Positions 7,582-13,709 of a DNA stretch of 64,000 bases are shown here, piece after piece (the first letter of the stretch is position 1; each line of letters opens with the position of its first letter). A model generated the notes under the pieces. It had not been told where the DNA came from. It worked only from the letters and a program-made list of their open reading frames with translations, and did no database searches. Source of the stretch: Sinomonas sp. R1AF57 (GTDB taxonomy: Bacteria > Actinomycetota > Actinomycetes > Actinomycetales > Micrococcaceae); contig NZ_CP022463.1 of assembly GCF_002224485.1 (NCBI RefSeq), forward strand, positions 3,229,716 through 3,293,715. Reading direction: 5' to 3'. The position numbers were made by a program, and so were the translations under genes.

Positions 7582-8790
7582 TCAGAGGCGGGGGCGGGCG
7601 GCCCAGCGGCGGGCCTTGAGCGCGAGGTGCAGCTCCTGGCGGACCCTGCCGGAGAGCGGCTCCGCCCGGATGATCTTCCGCACCCGCGCGAGCCGGTGGT
7701 ACACCGTGGAGCGGTGGACGTGCAGCTTGTCCGCGACCGCCTGCACGGCGCCGTCGCTGTCGTAGAGCATCTCGAGCACGGGCAGGAGCTCGTCGTTGCG
7801 GTCCTCGGCCTCGAGGAGCGAGAAGTAGATGCTCGTCGGCTCCGCCGCGAGGGCCCCCATGAGCTGGTAGGCCCCCACGCTGCGCGCATCCACGAGCTCG
7901 CCCAGCACCGGGTCCACGGCCGCGGCCTGGACGGCCGTCTTGGCCTGGGCGTAGGCCTCCCCGAGCTCGCGCAGGGACGAGAACGGCTCGCTGATCCCCA
8001 CGAGCACGCGGCCCGCGGGGCGGCCCGAGCGCTTGGCAAGCTCGCGCTCGTAGTGGGTGAGGACGGCGGCGTGGCTCGCCCGCGCGGTGGTGGCCGCGAA
8101 GAGCACGACGGCGTGCGTCTCGGTCCCAACGCTGAACAGGGCCGGATCGATTCCCGCGGTCGCCTGCAGGGCCGCGGTGCTCGTGGCGACCACGGCGGCC
8201 TGCGGGTCCGACGGCGTGACGCCCTCGGGGTCGACCAGCACCACGACCTGCCAGGGCGCATGGCCGTGGACCTCCCGCCACCCGGAAATGGCGGCGAGCG
8301 CGGACTTGTCCCCGGCAGCCGCGGCGAGGAACTCGGTCTCGCGTCGGCGCCGGTGCTCCGACTCCGCCGTGTTCGACTCGAGGAGCAGGCCGGCGATGAG
8401 CTCGATCTCGAGCCGCACCGCGGGCAGTGCCGCGAGGATCCCGCCGGAGCCTTCCTCCCCCGCGTTCTGCTGCACCCAGAGGTATCCCACCCTGAACCCG
8501 CGCACGAGCAGCGGGACGCACACGCGCCCGAACATGCCGAGGTCCGGGTTCGCGGGAACGGTGACGGGCCGGACTGCGGTCGCGACGCCGTGGGACAGCT
8601 GCCACGCCTGCACGTCGGCCGGCAGGCGCTTGGAGAGGAGGAAGTTCACGCGCGCCGGGTCGGCCTGGGACTGGTTGGACGAGTAGGCGATGAGCAGACC
8701 GTCGAGGTCCTCGACGCTCAGCCCCCGCCCGAGCTTGGCCGCCGCCGCTTCCACCAGATCCTCGACGCCATGACGCATGGACTCCAGCAT
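7582..8790 (-). CDS. PucR-family transcriptional regulator (alanine dehydrogenase activator, AdeR-like)
   Basis: About 402 residues. The centre resembles the GGDEF-like region of PucR/CdaR regulators. The C-terminus is the PucR HTH (about the last 60 residues: DKLHVHRSTVYHRLARVRKI). The gene is divergent from ald, and PucR-type AdeR of Bacillus activates ald, so control of ald and cycA by this protein is the natural inference. Start uncertain: ATG at 8790 (MLESM, GGGAGG just upstream but tightly spaced) or ATG at 8778. A longer frame starting TTG at 8841 would begin inside the operator and is unlikely. Confidence 0.88.
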   Translation of the reverse strand: MLESMRHGVEDLVEAAAAKLGRGLSVEDLDGLLIAYSSNQSQADPARVNFLLSKRLPADVQAWQLSHGVATAVRPVTVPANPDLGMFGRVCVPLLVRGFRVGYLWVQQNAGEEGSGGILAALPAVRLEIELIAGLLLESNTAESEHRRRRETEFLAAAAGDKSALAAISGWREVHGHAPWQVVVLVDPEGVTPSDPQAAVVATSTAALQATAGIDPALFSVGTETHAVVLFAATTARASHAAVLTHYERELAKRSGRPAGRVLVGISEPFSSLRELGEAYAQAKTAVQAAAVDPVLGELVDARSVGAYQLMGALAAEPTSIYFSLLEAEDRNDELLPVLEMLYDSDGAVQAVADKLHVHRSTVYHRLARVRKIIRAEPLSGRVRQELHLALKARRWAARPRL

Positions 8791-8835
8791 ATCCTCCCTG
8801 CGACCACATGCGGGGACAGTTGCCGCCCTGAGACA

Positions 8836-8943
8836 CGACAAATGTCGGACCGCAATTCACAAAAAGCCCGGAATTCCGGGGGCTGCGGACGGACCCCTGG
8901 TGGTATACCTGTTAGCTGTCTCACAAACAGGCCTACGCTGGAA
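8836..8943 (+). promoter_or_regulatory. pucR-ald divergent control region
   Basis: CGACA-AA-TGTCG at 8836-8847 contains GACAAATGTC, the exact reverse complement of the element before cycA. TGTCTCACAAA at 8917-8927 resembles TGTCAGACAAA before cycA (5417-5427) and abuts the -35 position of a TACGCT -10 (8934-8939) for ald. A perfect 14-bp palindrome, CCCGGAATTCCGGG, lies at 8867-8880, and CCTGTT-N12-AACAGG at 8908-8931. Confidence 0.6.
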
Positions 8944-8972
8944 GCACCGAAGAACGGCCCCGGACGGGCTTA

Positions 8973-9011
8973 CCGGCCCCCTCGAACACAGCCGGCCCCC
9001 CTCGAACACAG
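8973..9011 (+). repeat. Tandem 20-bp duplication in the ald leader
   Basis: CCGGCCCCCTCGAACACAG occurs at 8973-8991 and again at 8993-9011, a period of 20 bp, in the untranslated leader just before the ald ribosome-binding site. Confidence 0.75.
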
Positions 9012-9023
9012 ACGGAGACACAA

Positions 9024-10142
9024 GTGATCATCGGAGTCCCCAAGGAGATCAAGAACAACGAGTTCCGCGTGGCCATCACGGCCGCGGGAGTGCACGAGTT
9101 CGTGTCCCACGGACACACGGTCCTCGTCGAACGCGGCGCCGGCGTCGGCTCCGGCATCACCGATGACGAGTACATGGTGGCCGGCGCCGAGCTCGTCACC
9201 GACGCCGCCGACGTGTGGGCGCGGGCTGGCATGGTGATGAAGGTCAAGGAGCCGATCGCCTCCGAGTACCGCTACTTCCGCAAGGGCCTGATCCTCTTCA
9301 CCTACCTCCACCTCGCCGCCGAGCCGGAGCTCACCCGTGCCCTGCTCGAATCCGGCGTCACCGCGATCGCCTACGAGACGGTCCAGGACGGCCGGAAGCT
9401 CCCGCTCCTCGCGCCGATGTCCGAGGTCGCCGGGCGCCTCTCGGTCCAGGTCGGCGCGCAGGCCCTCCTCGCACCGAACGGCGGCAAGGGCGTGCTCCTC
9501 GGCGGCGTCCCCGGTGTCCGCCCGGCCAAGGTCGTGGTGCTCGGCGCCGGCATGGCAGGGACCAACGCCGCCGTCGTCGCCATGGGCCTCGGTGCGGACG
9601 TCACGATCCTCGACATCAACATCGGCCGCCTCACCGAGCTGGACGCCCTCTACGGCGGCCGCCTCAAGACCGTCGCGTCGAACAAGTACGAGATCGAGAA
9701 GTCGCTCGTCGAGGCGGATCTCGTGATCGGCTCGGTCCTGATCCCCGGCGCGAAGGCGCCGAAGCTGGTGACCAACGAGCTGGTGGCCCGGATGAAGCCC
9801 GGCAGCGTGCTCGTGGACATCGCGATCGACCAGGGCGGCTGCTTCGAGGACTCCCACCCGACCACCCACCAGGACCCGACGTTCCAGGTCCACAACACGA
9901 CGTTCTACTGCGTCGCCAACATGCCCGGCGCGGTTCCGAACACCTCCACCTACGCCCTCACGAACGTGACCCTGCGCTACGGCGTCCTGCTCGCGGACCT
10001 CGGCGTCAAGGGAGCCTTCGAGAAGGATGCGGCGCTCGCCTCCGGCCTCAACGTTGCCGCCGGCCAGGTCACGCACCGCTCGGTCTCCGAGGCCCACGGC
10101 CTCCCGCTCGCGCAGGACTGGCACGCTCTCGTGGCCGCCTAG
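9024..10142 (+). CDS. ald: L-alanine dehydrogenase
   Basis: NAD-dependent enzyme interconverting L-alanine with pyruvate and ammonia in the cytoplasm. The 372 residues match the family length. R15, K75 and H96 sit at the canonical substrate/catalytic positions, and the Rossmann motif GAGMAGTNAA follows LGGVPGVRP. GTG start with GGAG 6 nt upstream. Transcribed from a TACGCT promoter about 80 nt upstream, divergent from the PucR regulator. With cycA it forms an import-and-deaminate route that would let the cell use alanine as carbon and nitrogen source. Identification firm. Confidence 0.96.
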   Translation: MIIGVPKEIKNNEFRVAITAAGVHEFVSHGHTVLVERGAGVGSGITDDEYMVAGAELVTDAADVWARAGMVMKVKEPIASEYRYFRKGLILFTYLHLAAEPELTRALLESGVTAIAYETVQDGRKLPLLAPMSEVAGRLSVQVGAQALLAPNGGKGVLLGGVPGVRPAKVVVLGAGMAGTNAAVVAMGLGADVTILDINIGRLTELDALYGGRLKTVASNKYEIEKSLVEADLVIGSVLIPGAKAPKLVTNELVARMKPGSVLVDIAIDQGGCFEDSHPTTHQDPTFQVHNTTFYCVANMPGAVPNTSTYALTNVTLRYGVLLADLGVKGAFEKDAALASGLNVAAGQVTHRSVSEAHGLPLAQDWHALVAA

Positions 10143-10153
10143 ACCTGGCAGCT

Positions 10154-10217
10154 GCAGGGACATGACCCCTCATCCCCTATCGATGAGGGGTCATGCGTTG
10201 AGGGGTCATGTCCCTGC
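10154..10217 (+). repeat. Nested inverted repeat with two alternative hairpins after ald
   Basis: A 19-nt arm, GCAGGGACATGACCCCTCA (10154-10172), pairs perfectly with 10199-10217. Part of the same arm (10161-10173) can instead pair with ATGAGGGGTCATG at 10183-10195. It starts 12 nt after the ald stop and probably ends transcription or protects the 3' end. Its core GGACATGACCCC resembles the other repeats in the window. Confidence 0.75.
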
Positions 10218-10336
10218 GCCATCCACCGTGTGACGAAGGGCACTCCTCGATCCGGAACAGCGCACCCGCCTCATTGGTTGACGCATCACAGAAGTCCCCG
10301 CAGGTCGCGGTGACACCGTCAACCAGAGGAGAAACC

Positions 10337-10912
10337 TTGGCCGAGAACACGATCCTGACCCTCGTCGGCAGCCTGCGCGCTGAGTCCGTCAACAGCAAGT
10401 TCGCCGAGGTGGCCACCGCGGCCGCTCCCGAGGGCACCGAGGTCACCACCTTCGCCGGCCTCGAGGAGATCCCGTTCTACAACGAGGACCTCGACGTGGA
10501 GGGCAAGGTCCCGGCCAAGGCCGCCGAGCTGCGCGCCGCCGTCGCGGCCGCGGACGGCCTCCTGTTCGTCACCCCCGAGTACAACGGCACCATGCCGGCG
10601 GTCCTGAACAACGCGATCGACTGGATCTCCCGTCCGTTCGGCGCCTCCTCCGCGACCGGCACCAAGGCCGCGGTCATCGGCACCTCCGCCGGCCAGTACG
10701 GCGGCGTGTGGGCGCACGACGACGTCCGCAAGTCCCTCAAGATCGCCGGCGCCGAGGTCCTCGAGGACGCCACGCTGGCCGTCGGCGCCTCCTACTCGCG
10801 CTTCGCCGAGGTGGAGCCGAAGGACGACGCCGAGGTCGTCGAGGGCATCAAGAACGTCCTCGCCTCCCTCGCGGCCCCCGCCGCCGTGCTCGAGGCAGCC
10901 TCCGCCAACTGA
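10337..10912 (+). CDS. NADPH-dependent FMN reductase family protein
   Basis: A 191-residue flavodoxin-fold protein. GSLRAESVNSKFAE near the N-terminus binds the FMN phosphate, and TPEYNGTMPAVLNNAIDW (about 82-99) is the family signature next to the flavin. Such proteins reduce FMN, quinones or azo dyes with NAD(P)H. The start is TTG at 10337, chosen because AGAGGAGA lies at 10325-10332; the longer open frame upstream includes repeat DNA. A three-unit 14-bp repeat with an inverted arm follows the stop directly. Physiological substrate unknown. Confidence 0.85.
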   Translation: MAENTILTLVGSLRAESVNSKFAEVATAAAPEGTEVTTFAGLEEIPFYNEDLDVEGKVPAKAAELRAAVAAADGLLFVTPEYNGTMPAVLNNAIDWISRPFGASSATGTKAAVIGTSAGQYGGVWAHDDVRKSLKIAGAEVLEDATLAVGASYSRFAEVEPKDDAEVVEGIKNVLASLAAPAAVLEAASAN

Positions 10913-10914
10913 CT

Positions 10915-10983
10915 CTGAAGGTCACCTCCTGAAGGTCAGGTCCTGAAGGTCACCTCACGTGACCCCCAGGACCTGACCTTCAG
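10915..10983 (+). repeat. Tandem 14-bp repeats plus inverted arm (terminator-like element)
   Basis: Three 14-bp units, CTGAAGGTCACCTC, CTGAAGGTCAGGTC and CTGAAGGTCACCTC, run 10915-10956. The middle unit and neighbouring bases (10929-10945) form a perfect 17-bp inverted repeat with CAGGACCTGACCTTCAG at 10967-10983, and the loop holds a further GGTCAC/GTGACC pair. It starts 3 nt after the FMN reductase stop. A second member lies at 51426-51510. Confidence 0.8.
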
Positions 10984-11050
10984 GCGTCGGCGGGGGCGGT
11001 GGGGCGGCGTCGGGGCCGAAAGGCCGTGGCCGCCCGCGCTCCCCTCGCCC

Positions 11051-11056
11051 TACGCT
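11051..11056 (+). promoter_or_regulatory. -10 box of leaderless MBL gene
   Basis: TACGCT ends 7 nt before the ATG at 11064, the same geometry as at 7152. Confidence 0.55.
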
Positions 11057-11063
11057 GGGCGCC

Positions 11064-12461
11064 ATGACGCACGACGGCGGCGCTCGCCTGAGCTTCTGGG
11101 GAGCCACGGACACGGTCACCGGGTCCCGGTACCTCCTCGAGCACGGCGGCCAGAGGATCCTCGTGGACTGCGGCCTCTTCCAGGGCTACAAGAAGCTCCG
11201 CGAGCGCAACCGCGCCCCGCTGCCGCTCGCGCCGTCGTCGATCGACGCCGTCGTGCTCACCCACGCGCACCTCGACCACAGCGGCTATGTGCCGGCTCTC
11301 GTGCGGGACGGCTTCCGCGGGCCGGTCTACGCGACGCCGGGCACCGCGGAGCTGTGCACGCTCCTCCTCCCGGACAGCGGGCACCTGCTGGAGGAGGAGG
11401 CGGAGACGGCGCGCCTGCGCGGGTCCTCGCGGCACCATCCCCCGCGCCCGCTCTACACGGCCACCGACGCCGTCGAGGCCCTGCGCAGCTTCAGGCCGCA
11501 CCCGTTCCGCGAGCCGCTCGAGATCGGCGACGGGATCAGCGTGCGCTTCGTCCCCGCGGGGCACATCCTCGGCGCCTCGCAGGTCCGCGTCGCCCTCGGC
11601 GCCGGCGGAAGCGAGCTCACCGTGCACTTCACAGGGGACCTCGGCCGCCGCGACGATCCGCTCATGAATCCGCCGGAGCAGCTCGAGCCCGCGCAGGTCC
11701 TCGTCGCGGAATCGACGTACGGCGACCGGGCGCACCCCGCCGAGAGCGCGGAGGACGCGCTCGGCGACGTGGTGCGGCGGGTCGCGAAGCTGGGCGGCGT
11801 CGTCGTGATCGCGGCATTCGCCGTGGGGCGGGCCGAGACGCTCATGCTCCACCTCGCCCGGCTGCGCCGGAAGGGGAAGATCCCGGACATCCCCGTCTAC
11901 CTCAACAGCCCCATGGCCGTGGACGCGAGCGAGATGTACCGGGACCACCGCGACGAGCACCGGATCGACGAGCGCGAGTTCCGCGAGATGTACAACCTGC
12001 CGACCATGGTCCGCGAGCCGGACGACTCGAAGCTCCTCAACCTCCGGGGAGGTCCCATGGTGATCATCTCGGCGTCGGGCATGCTCACGGGCGGCCGCGT
12101 CCTGCACCACGTGGAGGCGTACGGCGGCGAGGCGAAGAATGCCATCGTGCTCAGCGGGTACCAGGCCGGCGGCACGCGGGGCGCCTCCCTCCTGGACGGC
12201 GCCGGCTCGCTGCGGATCTACGGCCGGGACGTGCCGATCCGCGCGGAGGTGGTGAGCCTCGAGAACCTCTCGGCGCATGCCGACGCGGACGAGATCCTGC
12301 GCTGGATGGGCGCCTGTTCCACGGCACCCCGGATGGTGTACGTGACGCATGGGGAGCCGGAGGCCTCGGACGCGCTGCGCCGCCGGATCCAGCACGAGCT
12401 GGGCTGGCGCGCCCGGGTGCCGGAGCACCTCGAGCAGGTCGACCTCGCCGATCCGCGGTGA
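11064..12461 (+). CDS. Metallo-beta-lactamase-fold hydrolase with beta-CASP domain (YSH1/RNase-like)
   Basis: 465 residues. The zinc motif THAHLDH (H67, H69, D71, H72) lies in the N-terminal MBL domain. FTGDLGRRDDPL supplies later metal ligands, a beta-CASP insertion follows from about residue 200 (ESTYGDR), and ISASGMLTGGR and AHADADEIL belong to the RMMBL C-terminus. Homologues act as exo/endoribonucleases related to CPSF73. The promoter is leaderless. The gene stands alone between two hairpin-marked gene ends. A specific RNA target cannot be read from sequence. Confidence 0.88.
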   Translation: MTHDGGARLSFWGATDTVTGSRYLLEHGGQRILVDCGLFQGYKKLRERNRAPLPLAPSSIDAVVLTHAHLDHSGYVPALVRDGFRGPVYATPGTAELCTLLLPDSGHLLEEEAETARLRGSSRHHPPRPLYTATDAVEALRSFRPHPFREPLEIGDGISVRFVPAGHILGASQVRVALGAGGSELTVHFTGDLGRRDDPLMNPPEQLEPAQVLVAESTYGDRAHPAESAEDALGDVVRRVAKLGGVVVIAAFAVGRAETLMLHLARLRRKGKIPDIPVYLNSPMAVDASEMYRDHRDEHRIDEREFREMYNLPTMVREPDDSKLLNLRGGPMVIISASGMLTGGRVLHHVEAYGGEAKNAIVLSGYQAGGTRGASLLDGAGSLRIYGRDVPIRAEVVSLENLSAHADADEILRWMGACSTAPRMVYVTHGEPEASDALRRRIQHELGWRARVPEHLEQVDLADPR

Positions 12462-12731
12462 GCCGAACGCCAGGGTGAGCCCGCCGACCCGGTAGACCGT
12501 CTGCTCGGTGAACTCCTCTGCCCGCCACAACAGGCCTATCCCGGGCGTCGTGCCACAGCCCTGACACCTCCGGCCCGACGCCCGTGCGTCCGTTGCCGCC
12601 CCGTGCCCCAACCGCTGCCGAAGCGTGAGCCGCCAGGCATTCATCTGCCCCGGTCCGCGGGCCTACGGTGGTCTCACCCGGCGGCGGGTGCCCTCCCCCG
12701 CCGGGGCCAGCCCGTGACGAAGGGGACTCCC
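12462..12731. other. 270-bp intergenic region without a supported gene
   Basis: Nothing firm is visible. A minus-strand stretch (about 12470-12600) translates to a protein-like sequence (around EEFTEQTVYRVGGLTLAFG) but has no plausible end of its own. It may be a decayed gene. Confidence 0.4.
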
Positions 12732-13457
12732 ATGGGGAACCGGCGGCCCGCGCTCGCCCTTCTCAGCCTGCTCGCCGCGCTCCCGCTCTCCGGCTGCTTC
12801 CCGCAGGCAGGCCCGGCGCCGTCGGCGCCCCCGCCCTCCTCCCTGTCGGCGTCCCCGGCATCCTCCGCGCCTGCGCAGTCCTCGCCGAGTCCCTCCCGCG
12901 CACCCGGTTCCCCGACATCCGCCGCGGGCCCGACGCCGGCCAGCGCGCCGCCGTCGTCCTCGCCAGGCACGCCGTCGCCGACCGCCGCGGGCGCGACGCC
13001 GGCCCCCGCCCCTCCCGCCGGCACCGCACCGGCCGCCGAGCTGCCCGAGAGGGTCGCGGCCCTGACCATCTACTACGTCGCGGTGGGCGACGGCGGGGTG
13101 GCAGGCCCCGCGATCGGGTGCGGCGACAGCCTGGTCGCCACCTCCACCGCCCCCGAGCGCTTCCGCGACCAGGTCGCGCCGAGCATGCGGAGGCTCCTGG
13201 CCGACCACCGGGCGATGCTGGGGCAGTTGGGGCTGTACAACGCGCTGTACCAGTCGGACCTGACGTACGACGGCGCCGCATACGACGGCCGCACGATCAC
13301 GGTCTACCTTTCCGGCACGTTCACCCTCGCTGGCGTCTGCGACATCCCGCGCGTCACGGCGCAGCTCGAGCGCACCGCCATCACGGCAGCGGGGGCGGCC
13401 CAGGCGAACATCCTCGTCAACGGCAGCCCGCTCGCCGCGGTCCTGAGCCTCAAGTAG
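12732..13457 (+). CDS. Secreted lipoprotein with GerMN domain
   Basis: 241 residues. A signal peptide (GNRRPALALLSLLAALPLSGC) ends in the lipobox LSGC, so the mature protein should be anchored by lipidated Cys22. A Pro/Ser/Ala-rich spacer (about 25-98) leads to a GerMN-like domain (about 105-241: LTIYYVAVGDGG, TITVYLSGTFTLAGVCDIPR). In actinobacteria such lipoproteins sit on the outer face of the membrane, e.g. LpqB-type. Start: AAGGGGA precedes ATG 12732; an in-frame GTG at 12714 is an alternative. It stands alone. Function unknown. Confidence 0.8.
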   Translation: MGNRRPALALLSLLAALPLSGCFPQAGPAPSAPPPSSLSASPASSAPAQSSPSPSRAPGSPTSAAGPTPASAPPSSSPGTPSPTAAGATPAPAPPAGTAPAAELPERVAALTIYYVAVGDGGVAGPAIGCGDSLVATSTAPERFRDQVAPSMRRLLADHRAMLGQLGLYNALYQSDLTYDGAAYDGRTITVYLSGTFTLAGVCDIPRVTAQLERTAITAAGAAQANILVNGSPLAAVLSLK

Positions 13458-13577
13458 GCCCCGCGGCCCGCGCCGTAGCCGACCGCAGCACGCGGGTCTA
13501 GGCTGGGAGGAGGACCGGCACCCCATCGCGCGCTGGGCGCGGTCCCGGTCCCGCGGACATGAACGAGGCGATGACCG

Positions 13578-13709
13578 ATGTCAGGATTCGAGCCCGACAA
13601 CGACGACCGTGTGCACACCGAGGCACCCGCCGAGGGCGATCCCGAGCTCGACGCGACCGAGATCCGGGCCCATTCCGAGGATCCGGCGGAGGGACCCGAC
13701 GACGACTAG
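13578..13709 (+). CDS. Small acidic protein (43 aa)
   Basis: A 43-residue, strongly acidic, Cys-free peptide (MSGFEPDNDDR to EDPAEGPDDD) with native codon usage. It is probably disordered. GAGG lies about 9 nt before the ATG, and a TAGGCT -10-like box sits at 13498-13503. Its TAG and the TAG of the convergent ligase-acyltransferase gene share the CTAG at 13706-13709. I do not recognise it; similar tiny acidic proteins are common in Micrococcaceae. Below most gene-finder cut-offs, so moderate confidence. Confidence 0.55.
   Translation: MSGFEPDNDDRVHTEAPAEGDPELDATEIRAHSEDPAEGPDDD

Noticed and set aside
10980..12644. Long minus-strand open frame (554 codons) opposite the MBL-fold gene
   Set aside because: It is the antisense shadow of a well-supported gene, Arg/His/Pro-rich and without a recognisable domain. 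Only its first ~50 codons, in the intergenic region, look protein-like.
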